26,662 nucleotides of DNA from UBA668 sp046076025 (GCA_046076025.1 JBJTRF010000264.1:1-26662), one strand, 5' to 3'; positions 8,027 through 15,005 are shown, counted from the first letter of the stretch. A program made the numbers and translations. Notes: generated by a model not told the origin, from the sequence alone.

Positions 8027-9304
8027 GTGGGACTCTTCAACAGCAGATCTGGTGCCTGGAGCACCCTGAACGGCGATGCTGCCGCGCCGACGCGCAAGTC
8101 GGTGCAGCGCAGCTTCGACCGCGACCCCATCGACTGGGCGACGAATGTCCGCATCGTGGCGCCGCAGCCCACCGATTCGCCCATCGACCTGCCCGAGGGC
8201 GCCGTCCTGCACGTGGCCGCCCAGTTCGTTGCCGAGGCCCGCGCCCAGGCAGCCGAGTACGCAGCGGGCGCCAGCGCAGCAATCCGCGAGATCCTCGCCG
8301 ACGCCCGCGCCCGCCGCTTCGAGGCGGTCCAGCAGGCCAAGGCCCGACGACTGATGCTGCAGAGCTACCGGGCCGCCCTGCAGCGCCACGCTGACGCGCA
8401 GCGGATCCTCGGTCCCCATGTTCGGTTCAGCGGCTCCACCGGCAAGAACCTGTGGATCCTGTTCTTCCTCGTCGGTGATGCCGCCGGCATGACCCTGGCG
8501 CTCACCTATGGCGGGGAGTCGCCGTTCATCGCCGGCGTGATGGCCCTTGCCGTCGGCGCAGCGGTCATCGTGTCGGGCAAGCTCGGCGAAGACCTCCGCC
8601 GCGAGTCGTTCGTCAAGAACCTCTCGGCGTCCGGCGACGAAGAGACCGAGCGCGTTGTCGAGGCCGTGTTCGGCGTCGACGACAGCAGCCGCCTGCTGAA
8701 CCGCAAGGTGCTGTACACCTTCATCGGCACCTCGTCCCTCGCTGGCCTCGCCATCGGCGTGTACCGCGCCCAGGAGGAGTCGATCTCGATCGGCATCGCC
8801 TTCGGCATGTGGGCGCTGCTCATCGGCGCCGGGTCCTTCGCCGCATCCTGGTACTACTGCGATCCGGCACGCACGTTCATCTCGCTTACCCAGCAGGCAG
8901 TCGACGACGCCGAGGCGATCTTCCAGTCTACCGAGATCGACGCCATCGAGGAGCACAACGCCAACATCGAGGCGGCCAAGCACATCGTGCGCGAATACCG
9001 CCAGCGTGCCGAGGCGGCGTGGAACATGACCCTTGCCGGCGCCGCCGCAGCGATGGCGGCCAACAGCGGCGTGATCGGACTGGCGCAGATGAAGGGCCAC
9101 TGGGTTCTGCAGCAACGCATGCCCGACACTTACTGGCCCGATCTCAGCGAGTACTTCGAGATCGTCGACCGCGACGATGTCGCTCCGGACTCGACCACGG
9201 CCACCCTGCTCGAGCCGATCACAGAAGAGACCGAGCGGCCCACGTACTGGCTGTCGGAAGTCGGCGCTGGCCGCGCCCGCACCGGCGTCGCCGCAGGCGG
9301 CTGA
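8027..9304 (+). CDS. four-TM coiled-coil membrane protein, unknown function
   Basis: 425 aa, not recognised. Layout: a short N-terminal segment, then a long Ala/Arg-rich helix (about 58-128) likely to be coiled coil. Two hydrophobic helices follow (about 141-161 and 165-184), then a charged loop (185-227), two more helices (about 229-247 and 253-275), a second long amphipathic helix rich in Glu/Asp/Ala (about 284-345), and an acidic C-terminal tail. GTG 8027 is chosen because GGGAGA lies 8 nt upstream and the protein begins after the lipoprotein gene; an upstream GTG at 7796 would overlap that gene by 150 bp. The gap to the lipoprotein gene is 73 bp, and 43 bp to the OmpA-like gene. The arrangement suggests a membrane scaffold for its two envelope neighbours. 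Confidence 0.75.
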   Translation: MGLFNSRSGAWSTLNGDAAAPTRKSVQRSFDRDPIDWATNVRIVAPQPTDSPIDLPEGAVLHVAAQFVAEARAQAAEYAAGASAAIREILADARARRFEAVQQAKARRLMLQSYRAALQRHADAQRILGPHVRFSGSTGKNLWILFFLVGDAAGMTLALTYGGESPFIAGVMALAVGAAVIVSGKLGEDLRRESFVKNLSASGDEETERVVEAVFGVDDSSRLLNRKVLYTFIGTSSLAGLAIGVYRAQEESISIGIAFGMWALLIGAGSFAASWYYCDPARTFISLTQQAVDDAEAIFQSTEIDAIEEHNANIEAAKHIVREYRQRAEAAWNMTLAGAAAAMAANSGVIGLAQMKGHWVLQQRMPDTYWPDLSEYFEIVDRDDVAPDSTTATLLEPITEETERPTYWLSEVGAGRARTGVAAGG

Positions 9305-9347
9305 CGTCCGGTGTCGCAAGGTTCCGCGTCCGTGACGGAGCGCAGAC

Positions 9348-10031
9348 ATGGCTAAGCGTCGTCGCCGCCGCAGTCGACGCCGCAGTCGCCGCCGCAGCAA
9401 CGCGCCCGTTGGACTGATCGCTGGCGCAGTGGCAGCAGTGCTCGTGCTGGTGGCGGGTGGCCTGGCCTACTCGAACGGCGCGTTCGACAGCCTGCTGGTC
9501 AGCGAGGAGGCCGCCGGGCTCACGGGGGTGTCCGCGTCATCCGACCGCTTCGGCGGCGCTGAGGGCATCGACGTCGGCGAGATCACCCCTGTCGAGTACT
9601 GGTGGACCGATCCGACGGCCATCATCTCCGAACCCGAGCCGGCATCGTCAGTGCCGAACACCAATGCCGGCGAGGAGTTCCAGGAGGTCCAGATTCCCGC
9701 CGACGTGCTGTTCGAGGCCGACTCCGCCGAGCTCGGCCCGAGTTCGTACGAGGCGATCGAGGCCATCGCCGACACGGTCGCCGACGGATCACTGCGGATC
9801 ATCGTCGTGTGCCACTCGTCGTCCGACGGCAGCATCGCCACGCGCCTCACGCTCAGCGAGGACCGGGCCGATGCCCTTGCGTCGGCCCTGGAAGACCTGC
9901 TCGACCGCCCTCGCGGCTCGATCACCCGCATCGGCAAGGGCGACAGCGAGCCGCTGCCCGGCATCGACCAGTCGACCTCCGAGGGTCGCGCCCTGAACCG
10001 GCGCTGCGAGGTCTTCATTCAGTTCCCCTGA
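9348..10031 (+). CDS. OmpA-family C-terminal domain protein with Arg-rich N-terminus
   Basis: 227 aa. Residues 1-18 are almost all Arg/Ser in RRRS repeats, followed by one membrane helix (about 21-41), a spacer (about 45-110), and an OmpA/MotB-like domain (about 113-226). The domain shows VLFEADSAELGPSSYEAI, a core strand IIVVCHSSSDGS, LSEDRADALASAL, IGKGDSEPL and SEGRALNRRCEVFI; these are the usual peptidoglycan-contact elements including the Asp and Arg positions. It should be a membrane-anchored protein that binds peptidoglycan outside the membrane. The membrane helix has no Asp, unlike MotB, so proton-channel activity is unlikely. Start ATG 9348 has GGAG 7 nt upstream. It is the third gene of the cassette begun at 7126. 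Confidence 0.85.
   Translation: MAKRRRRRSRRRSRRRSNAPVGLIAGAVAAVLVLVAGGLAYSNGAFDSLLVSEEAAGLTGVSASSDRFGGAEGIDVGEITPVEYWWTDPTAIISEPEPASSVPNTNAGEEFQEVQIPADVLFEADSAELGPSSYEAIEAIADTVADGSLRIIVVCHSSSDGSIATRLTLSEDRADALASALEDLLDRPRGSITRIGKGDSEPLPGIDQSTSEGRALNRRCEVFIQFP
9362..9397 (+). repeat. three 12-bp tandem repeats coding for Arg/Ser
   Basis: TCGCCGCCGCAG, TCGACGCCGCAG and TCGCCGCCGCAG follow each other without gaps. Copies 1 and 3 are identical. They encode the repeated RRRS segment at the N-terminus of the OmpA-like protein and could vary in number between strains. Confidence 0.8.
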
Positions 10032-10040
10032 GCGGCACCG

Positions 10041-10781
10041 ATGTGCGGCCGCTTCGTCTCGACCAGTAGCCCGGCCACCCTTGCCGCCGTCTTCAATGCG
10101 TCGCCGCCGGATGTCGAACTGCCGGCCCGCTACAACGTGGCGCCGACGATGGCGGTCTACGGGATCGTGCAGCCGACCGACGGCGGGCGCCGCATCGAGG
10201 TGTTCCGATGGGGGCTCGTGCCGTCGTGGGCGAAGGACATCTCCATCGGCTCGCGACTGATCAACGCGCGGGCGGAGACCGCTGCCGAGAAGCCGGCATT
10301 CCGGGCATCGTTTGCCCGACGGCGCGTCATCGTGCCAATGGACGGCTTCTACGAGTGGCAGCCGCCGGCTGTGCCGAAGGGGCCGAAGCAGCCCTACTTC
10401 GTGCACCGCGCCGACGGCCTTCCGATCGCGGCGGCGGGACTGTGGTCCACGTGGCGTGATCCGTCGGTGGCCGACGAATCGGCGGCGTGGCTGCACTCGT
10501 GCACACTGCTGACCACGGCGGCCAACTCGGTGATGTCACCGGTGCACGACCGCATGCCCGTGGTGCTCAAGCCAGCCGACTGGGACGAATGGCTCGACCC
10601 GGCGAACGCCGACACCGACGACCTTGCCGGACTACTGCGCCCGGCTGCCCCGGAGGTGCTCGTGCTGCACCCGGTCAGCACGGCGGTGAACCGGGTCGGG
10701 ACGGACTCTCCAGCGTTGATTGCCGCGGTCGGTGAGGCGATGGGGCATCAGGCCACCGAGCGTGGCTGCGACGGGACTTGA
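10041..10781 (+). CDS. SRAP-domain abasic-site processing protein (YedK/HMCES family)
   Basis: 246 aa. The family covalently caps abasic sites in single-stranded DNA through a thiazolidine formed by the N-terminal cysteine. Seen: Cys2 directly after Met (MCGRF), YNVAPT, WGLVPSWA, Asn75 in NARAET, Glu105 in DGFYEW, and His169 in VHDRMPVVL, so every known key residue is present. It begins 9 bp after the OmpA-like gene with only a weak ribosome-binding sequence, so it may be read through from that cassette. It is followed by an 86-bp gap with a hairpin before a membrane HTH gene. Cytoplasmic DNA-damage tolerance is well supported for the family. No lexA box was recognised upstream. Confidence 0.93.
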   Translation: MCGRFVSTSSPATLAAVFNASPPDVELPARYNVAPTMAVYGIVQPTDGGRRIEVFRWGLVPSWAKDISIGSRLINARAETAAEKPAFRASFARRRVIVPMDGFYEWQPPAVPKGPKQPYFVHRADGLPIAAAGLWSTWRDPSVADESAAWLHSCTLLTTAANSVMSPVHDRMPVVLKPADWDEWLDPANADTDDLAGLLRPAAPEVLVLHPVSTAVNRVGTDSPALIAAVGEAMGHQATERGCDGT

Positions 10782-10820
10782 GTCACGAGTTCGTCAAGAT
10801 CGGCAAGAATGGTCAAGTCG

Positions 10821-10849
10821 CCGGCGTCTGGTGCCGATGAAGACGCCGG
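10821..10849 (+). promoter_or_regulatory. hairpin/dyad just before the ribosome-binding site of the HTH gene
   Basis: CCGGCGTCT (10821-10829) and AGACGCCGG (10841-10849) are perfect 9-bp arms around an 11-nt loop. The AAGGAG site begins 6 nt later (10856-10861). There is no T-tract, so a translational control hairpin or an operator for the HTH protein is as likely as a terminator for the SRAP gene. Confidence 0.5.
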
Positions 10850-10867
10850 AGACACAAGGAGTACAGC

Positions 10868-11791
10868 GTGGATACCTCAGGGAACCCGCCGCAGGGGAGT
10901 GATCAGGTCGACATCGGCAGCGTCGCGTTTGCGCGTCGCATGGCCAACCTCCTGCTGGCTACTCGGCGCGAGCGGCGCGTGACCCTCGGGCGCCTGGCGC
11001 GTCGCAGCGACGGGCGCTTCTCCAAGCGAGACCTCCGAGCGTGGGAGGCGGGCGAGCGGCGTCTCGACGCGCCCACTGTGATGCAGCTCACCGGTCTCTA
11101 CGGCTGCGATGTCACCCAGATCCTCCCGTCGCGGCTGCCGATCGTCGTCGAGTTCGGTCGCATCAGCGCCGGGGGCATCAGTGCCCCGTTCGAGCCGCTC
11201 AGCTCGACGTCGCTCCTCGAGGCGTACCTCCGGCTCGTGCGCTCGATGCGCCGTCAGAAGAGCGCTCCCACGGTCGAGTTGCGACGAGACGACATCGAGG
11301 TGCTGGCCGCCTACCTGCAGGAGAAGGGTGAGGTCGTCGTTGAGCGCCTCGGTGCCCTGATGGGCGCCACCCGCAGCCAGCGGACGGCGATGGCCGGTCT
11401 CTTCGCCACGGGTGCCGTGGTGATCGGACTGGTCGGCACCGCAGCGGCGGGCGGCACGAACCCCTCCACGGGCACGCCGGTACCCGGCAGCCGCGTGCCG
11501 AATCCGACGATGCAGCCCACCACCACGATGCCGTCACTCGTCGAGATGAACCTCGCCACCACGGTGCCGGTGATCGTCGTCACCGGCGACGTCGGACTGC
11601 CGCCCATGCCCGACTCGTCCGAGACCGGTGCTGCTGCATTGACGGCGTCCAGCGTTGCAGCGACAGCATCGGCTGCCGTCGGCACCGACACGTTCAGCGC
11701 GTCAGGCGGTGTCGAGGTGCCGCTCGTCGACACCGACCTCCCGGTCGAGTCCGACCCCGTTGCCGAGGTGGGCGTCCCGCCCCTGCCCTGA
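10868..11791 (+). CDS. membrane-anchored XRE-type HTH protein
   Basis: 307 aa. N-terminal helix-turn-helix of the Cro/XRE type at about 22-90 (FARRMANLLLATRRERRVTLGRLARRS then LRAWEAGERRLDAPTVMQL). A linker with a second helical part follows (about 115-170), then a single membrane helix (about 175-195, LFATGAVVIGLVGTAAAG), and a Pro/Thr/Ser/Val-rich low-complexity extracytoplasmic tail to the end. GTG 10868 is fixed by AAGGAG at 10856-10861. The layout recalls RodZ (HTH-TM-outside domain), but the aromatic HTH contacts to MreB cannot be judged here and the tail is not RodZ-like. It could be a membrane-bound regulator sensing the cell wall or an envelope scaffold. It converges with the HIT gene, leaving 7 bp between stops. 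Confidence 0.8.
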   Translation: MDTSGNPPQGSDQVDIGSVAFARRMANLLLATRRERRVTLGRLARRSDGRFSKRDLRAWEAGERRLDAPTVMQLTGLYGCDVTQILPSRLPIVVEFGRISAGGISAPFEPLSSTSLLEAYLRLVRSMRRQKSAPTVELRRDDIEVLAAYLQEKGEVVVERLGALMGATRSQRTAMAGLFATGAVVIGLVGTAAAGGTNPSTGTPVPGSRVPNPTMQPTTTMPSLVEMNLATTVPVIVVTGDVGLPPMPDSSETGAAALTASSVAATASAAVGTDTFSASGGVEVPLVDTDLPVESDPVAEVGVPPLP

Positions 11792-11798
11792 CAGCGGA

Positions 11799-12203
11799 TC
11801 AGCCGAGGCGATGCAGGGCGTCGCCTATGGCGGCGGCAGCCCGATCGAGTGCCTCGCGGTCGACGTGCGCCGCAGCATTGGCGAATGACAGTTCGCCCAT
11901 CGAGTTCGTCGGAATCACGTGCAGGTGCGTGTGCGGCACCTCATAGCCGGCGATGATCAGTCCCACCCGCTCGCACTCGAACGCCAACTGCTGAGCCCTC
12001 CCGATCCGGTGGGCCACGGCGAAGAGATGCGCGGCGAGCGACTCGTCGAGGTCGATCCAGTGATCTACCTCGGCCACCGGCACGACCAGGGTGTGCCCGT
12101 GCGCCATCGGGTTGATCGACATGAATGCCACGCAGGCGTCGTCGCGGTGGACGAAGGTGCCGGGAATCTCGCCGGCGATGATGCGCGAGAAGACGGTCGT
12201 CAT
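11799..12203 (-). CDS. HIT family nucleotide-binding protein
   Basis: 134 aa. Histidine-triad motif HTHLHVIP with His91, His93 and His95 near the C-terminus. The N-terminal core TVFSRIIAGEIPG with FMSINPMAHGHTLVVP is typical of the HinT/Fhit superfamily. Such proteins hydrolyse or transfer AMP from nucleotide phosphoramidates or dinucleotides in the cytoplasm. ATG 12203 is chosen because the protein then begins exactly as homologues do, and TACCGT lies 7 nt upstream (leaderless). A longer frame to 12263 would add 20 unmatched residues. It is divergent from pgsA across 89 bp. Confidence 0.93.
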   Translation of the reverse strand: MTTVFSRIIAGEIPGTFVHRDDACVAFMSINPMAHGHTLVVPVAEVDHWIDLDESLAAHLFAVAHRIGRAQQLAFECERVGLIIAGYEVPHTHLHVIPTNSMGELSFANAAAHVDREALDRAAAAIGDALHRLG

Positions 12204-12210
12204 GGCCCGC

Positions 12211-12216
12211 ACGGTA
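12211..12216 (-). promoter_or_regulatory. -10 element (TACCGT), leaderless, HIT gene
   Basis: TACCGT on the minus strand, 7 nt before ATG 12203. It supports this start over the longer frame. Confidence 0.5.
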
Positions 12217-12241
12217 GACCAGACCGTGACCGAGCCGCTGA

Positions 12242-12258
12242 CGGCGCTGAGAGCGCCG
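12242..12258. repeat. short inverted repeat between HIT and pgsA
   Basis: CGGCGCT and AGCGCCG, 7-bp arms around GAG, in the middle of the divergent intergenic region. It may be an operator, or chance in GC-rich DNA. Confidence 0.3.
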
Positions 12259-12279
12259 GGCACGACGAGAGCTGCTGGC

Positions 12280-12285
12280 TACCAT
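12280..12285 (+). promoter_or_regulatory. -10 element (TACCAT), leaderless, pgsA
   Basis: TACCAT is 7 nt before GTG 12293. Confidence 0.5.
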
Positions 12286-12292
12286 CGTCGGC

Positions 12293-12967
12293 GTGGAACG
12301 GCAGGGCACGTCGAGCAGCGATGAGTCGGCAGAATCACCGAACGCACCCGAACAGCTCAGCGCACACCGCTACCTGACACTGCCGAACGCATTCACGCTG
12401 CTGCGGCTGTGCTGCATCCCCGTCTTCGTCTGGCTGCTCTTCGGACTCGATTCGAGGCTTGCGGCAGGACTGCTCCTCGGCGTGCTCGGTGCCACCGACT
12501 GGGTCGACGGCTGGCTGGCGCGTCGCTTCAACCAGGTGAGCGAGTTCGGCAAGATGTTCGATCCGACCGCCGACCGTCTCCTCTTTCTCGTCGCGATCAC
12601 CGCCATCATCATCGACGGCTCGGCGCCGCTGTGGTTCTGCGTCGCCGTGATGGCCCGCGAGGTGCTGGTGGGCGGCACCGTTGCGGTCGCCACGCTGGTC
12701 TTCCGCATGCAGCGCTTCGACGTGACGTGGTGGGGGAAGACGGCAACTTTCCTGCTGATGTTCACGTTTCCGGGCTTCCTGCTCGGCGAGTCGGGAATCG
12801 CCGTCGACTGGTTCTTCGAGGGCAGCGCGTGGATCCTTGGCCTGCCCGGCCTGTTGATCAGCGTGTGGACTGGTATCGGCTATGCGCCGCTCATTCGCGA
12901 CGGGATCCGCCGCGGACGGCGGGCAGCTGCCGCCGGCTCGACCCCTGGCGACCACTCGGGCCGCTAG
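12293..12967 (+). CDS. pgsA: CDP-diacylglycerol-glycerol-3-phosphate 3-phosphatidyltransferase
   Basis: CDP-alcohol phosphatidyltransferase, 224 aa, an integral membrane enzyme that joins CDP-diacylglycerol to an alcohol. Most likely it makes phosphatidylglycerophosphate for PG and cardiolipin. Seen: the family signature DWVDGWLARRFN followed by EFGKMFDPTADR, with metal-binding Asp69, Asp72, Asp90 and Asp94, and several hydrophobic helices (about 36-67, 95-120, 120-140, 155-170, 178-205). The N-terminal 24 residues are polar and disordered. Its place before gcvH and the FHA gene matches the pgsA gene near Rv1826/garA in mycobacteria. The exact alcohol acceptor is inferred, since CDP-alcohol transferases share the motif. 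Its TAG stop lies inside the -10 element of gcvH. Confidence 0.85.
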   Translation: MERQGTSSSDESAESPNAPEQLSAHRYLTLPNAFTLLRLCCIPVFVWLLFGLDSRLAAGLLLGVLGATDWVDGWLARRFNQVSEFGKMFDPTADRLLFLVAITAIIIDGSAPLWFCVAVMAREVLVGGTVAVATLVFRMQRFDVTWWGKTATFLLMFTFPGFLLGESGIAVDWFFEGSAWILGLPGLLISVWTGIGYAPLIRDGIRRGRRAAAAGSTPGDHSGR

Positions 12968-12970
12968 GGT
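12965..12970 (+). promoter_or_regulatory. -10 element (TAGGGT), leaderless, gcvH
   Basis: TAGGGT is 6 nt before GTG 12977 and overlaps the pgsA stop codon. Confidence 0.45.
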
Positions 12971-12976
12971 CGCGAC

Positions 12977-13357
12977 GTGAACATTCCCGCCGATCTCCTC
13001 TACAGCGCCGATCACGAGTGGGTACGTGTCACCGGGTCGCGAGCCCGTGTCGGCATCACCGACTACGCCCAGGACTCGCTGGGCGACGTCGTGTTCGTCG
13101 AGGTGCCCGCAGTCGGCACCACGGTGTCGGCGGGGCAGCGATTCGGCGAGGTGGAGAGCACGAAGTCGGTGAGCGACGTGTATGCACCGGTCGCCGGGGT
13201 CGTGGTCGCCGGAAATGCTGCCGTGGCGGCCGGCCCCGAGCTGCTCAACGCCGATCCGTATGGCGAGGGCTGGCTGTGCGAGATCGAGATCGACGGGCCC
13301 GATGCGCTGGCAGGGCTGCTCGACGCCGCCGCCTACCGGGCTCTCATCGAGGGCTGA
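12977..13357 (+). CDS. gcvH: glycine cleavage system H protein
   Basis: 126 aa, standard length. Lipoyl carrier protein that shuttles the aminomethyl group from GcvP to GcvT and is then reoxidised by lipoamide dehydrogenase. Seen: YSADHEWVRV at the N-terminus, GITDYAQDSLGDVVFVEVP, and the lipoylation site Lys63 in ESTKSVSDVYAP; then the PELLNADPYGEGWLCEIE strand. All conserved features are intact. It lies 9 bp after pgsA and 25 bp before the FHA gene, in the same order as Rv1826-garA of mycobacteria. Start GTG 12977 is supported by the TAGGGT hexamer. Confidence 0.96.
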   Translation: MNIPADLLYSADHEWVRVTGSRARVGITDYAQDSLGDVVFVEVPAVGTTVSAGQRFGEVESTKSVSDVYAPVAGVVVAGNAAVAAGPELLNADPYGEGWLCEIEIDGPDALAGLLDAAAYRALIEG

Positions 13358-13368
13358 CAGCAGCCAAC

Positions 13369-13374
13369 TACACT
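13369..13374 (+). promoter_or_regulatory. -10 element (TACACT), leaderless, garA-like gene
   Basis: TACACT is 8 nt before ATG 13383. Confidence 0.45.
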
Positions 13375-13382
13375 CGAGGCCG

Positions 13383-13865
13383 ATGGCCTACGTGTTCTGC
13401 AACCAGTGCGGGCATCGCAACCCGCCGGAGTCCAGCTTCTGTTCGTCGTGCGGTTCGATCCTCGACCATGCCGACGACCGCACGGTCACCATCGGGCGTG
13501 TCGACCCCCTGCAGGACGCTCCTGGCACTGATGACGACATCGTGGTCCGCCTCGGCGACCTGCCTCGCGGCATGGCGACGCTCGTCATGCGCAACGGCCC
13601 CCAGGCGGGCACCTCGGTGACGCTGACAAACCGCCTCACGAGGATCGGGCGGCACTCCGACAGCGAATTGCAGCTCGACGATGTCACGGTGTCGAGGCGG
13701 CACGCGGAGATCGAGCACACGTCCGGTGGCTACGTGGTGCGCGACGACGGCTCGCTGAATGGAACGTACGTGAACGGCGAGCGAGTCGACGAGGCCGCGC
13801 TGCAGCAGGGCGACGAGGTGCAGGTCGGAAAGTTCCGGCTGATCTTCTTCTCCAGGGCTGAGTGA
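13383..13865 (+). CDS. garA: GarA/OdhI-like FHA protein with N-terminal zinc ribbon
   Basis: 160 aa. In mycobacteria and corynebacteria this FHA protein (GarA/OdhI) binds and inhibits 2-oxoglutarate dehydrogenase and controls glutamate metabolism. Phosphorylation of an N-terminal Thr by PknB/PknG makes the FHA domain bind its own tail and releases the enzyme. Here residues 1-24 form a zinc ribbon (Cys6, Cys9, Cys20, Cys23) not present in GarA. A short segment RTVTIGRVDPL (33-43) follows with Thr34 and Thr36 at the place of the ETTSVF phospho-site. The FHA domain spans about 64-157: RIGRHSDSE, DDVTVSRRHAE, DGSLNGTYVNGE, GDEVQVGKFRLIF, with Arg90, Ser104, His107 and Asn126 intact. Stop TGA overlaps the next gene's ATG. 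The regulatory role is inferred from similarity and synteny. Confidence 0.88.
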   Translation: MAYVFCNQCGHRNPPESSFCSSCGSILDHADDRTVTIGRVDPLQDAPGTDDDIVVRLGDLPRGMATLVMRNGPQAGTSVTLTNRLTRIGRHSDSELQLDDVTVSRRHAEIEHTSGGYVVRDDGSLNGTYVNGERVDEAALQQGDEVQVGKFRLIFFSRAE

Positions 13866-14920
13866 TGAGCCTCCCTGAGCGTCCGTATCTGTCCATCGGC
13901 GAGGTGCTCGGACTTCTCCTCGACGAGTTTCCCGACGTGTCGATCTCGAAGATTCGCTTCCTCGAGAGCCATGGGCTCATCGGTCCCGAGCGCACGCCGT
14001 CGGGCTATCGGAAGTTCTACGACGCCGACGTCGAGCGCCTCCGCGTCATCCTCCGCGAACAGCGCGAGAACTTCCTTCCGCTGCGGGTGATCCGCGATCG
14101 GCTCGAGAGCGGCGAGATCGACGACACCGGCGGCCAGTCGGTGCCCCGTGCCGCCCGGAGTGCCGACGACGAGTCGAGCGACGAGCGCACGTCGGGTGAG
14201 CCGGGCCGGTCCCCGTCCGTGTCGAAGGGCGACGCTGCCGACAGGACAGCCTCCGGTGGCCCATCGGCATCGGGCTCGTCGTCGGCAGGGCCGGGGTCGC
14301 CGACGCCCGGGCGGCGCGGGCCGTCGGCCGGCCACGACGACCTGTTCGCCGACGACACCGACTACGCCGACGACAGCGACGACACCGACGGTGTCGAACC
14401 GCGCGACGTGCGCACGTCGAACCACCCTGCAGCGATGCATCGGCCGGCGCCCGCCCCACAGCCCCCGTCGGCACCGCCGAGGGTGGCCGACTTCTTCGCG
14501 CCGGGCGGCGACGTGCCGCCCACCATGCTGCCGGTAGAGCGCAGCGAGTACTCCGCAGGCGACGTGTGCGCACTCGCGCGGCTCACCGCCCGCCAACTCG
14601 GCGAACTCGAGTCGTTCGGCCTCGTGTCGCCGACCGGCACCGGCACGACCGCCCTCTACTCGCCCAACGACCTCGCCATCGCCACGATCGCGGCCAAGTT
14701 CATGGAGCGGGGGATCGAGGCCCGGCACCTGAGGGCGTGGAAGCAGGCGGCCGAGCGAGAGGCGGCGCTGTTCGAGCAGCTGATCGCGCCCATGCTCCGT
14801 CAGCGGAATCCGCAGAGCCGCCAGATGGCCGCCGACACGCTCGCCGAGCTGTCCGGCCTCGGCGAGCAGCTTCGCGACGCCCTCCTGCGCATCGCGCTCG
14901 GCGACCACCTCGAGCCGTAG
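13865..14920 (+). CDS. ftsR: MerR-family regulator (FtsR / Rv1828-like) with long disordered insert
   Basis: 351 aa, longer than the roughly 250 aa known for Rv1828/FtsR. The N-terminal MerR HTH (YLSIGEVLGLLLDEFPDVSISKIRFLESHGL, then GYRKFYDADVERLRVIL) occupies about 8-75. Next is a low-complexity segment of roughly 130 residues (about 90-220) rich in Ser, Gly, Pro and Asp. A C-terminal second HTH-like/effector domain follows (YSAGDVCALARLTARQLGELESFGLVSPT, then YSPNDLAIATIAAKFMERGIEARHLRAWKQAAEREA). Relatives activate ftsZ and other genes. It follows the garA-like gene with a TGATG overlap; a GTG one codon upstream (13862) is an equal start. Synteny garA-ftsR-DUF151 supports the call. Confidence 0.85.
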   Translation: MSLPERPYLSIGEVLGLLLDEFPDVSISKIRFLESHGLIGPERTPSGYRKFYDADVERLRVILREQRENFLPLRVIRDRLESGEIDDTGGQSVPRAARSADDESSDERTSGEPGRSPSVSKGDAADRTASGGPSASGSSSAGPGSPTPGRRGPSAGHDDLFADDTDYADDSDDTDGVEPRDVRTSNHPAAMHRPAPAPQPPSAPPRVADFFAPGGDVPPTMLPVERSEYSAGDVCALARLTARQLGELESFGLVSPTGTGTTALYSPNDLAIATIAAKFMERGIEARHLRAWKQAAEREAALFEQLIAPMLRQRNPQSRQMAADTLAELSGLGEQLRDALLRIALGDHLEP

Positions 14921-14993
14921 AGTCGCGCCCCTGGTGCCAATGGTCACCCGCCGCAGGGAGAATCCCCGACAGGCGGCAGCCAGCCGAGGGGGT

Positions 14994-14999
14994 TACCAT
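14994..14999 (+). promoter_or_regulatory. -10 element (TACCAT), leaderless, DUF151 gene
   Basis: TACCAT is 6 nt before GTG 15006 and decides this start over the in-frame upstream codon at 14934 and ATG 15015. Confidence 0.5.
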
Positions 15000-15005
15000 C
15001 GTGGC

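Noticed and set aside
8027..10031. MotA/MotB or Zorya (ZorA/ZorB)-like ion-driven pair, as a four-TM protein is followed by a one-TM OmpA-domain protein.
   Set aside because: The OmpA-like protein's membrane helix lacks the Asp needed for ion flow, the four-TM protein shows no MotA/ExbB pattern, and no helicase or nuclease partner is nearby.
6948..10031. Integration of the three-gene cassette at the tRNA-Pro as a mobile island.
   Set aside because: No integrase, no repeat of the tRNA 3' end downstream that I could see, and no clear base-composition change. Only the position next to a tRNA suggests it.
14934..15005. Upstream start for the DUF151 gene.
   Set aside because: The extra 24 residues are Arg-rich and unlike homologues, and the -10 hexamer at 14994 lies inside them.
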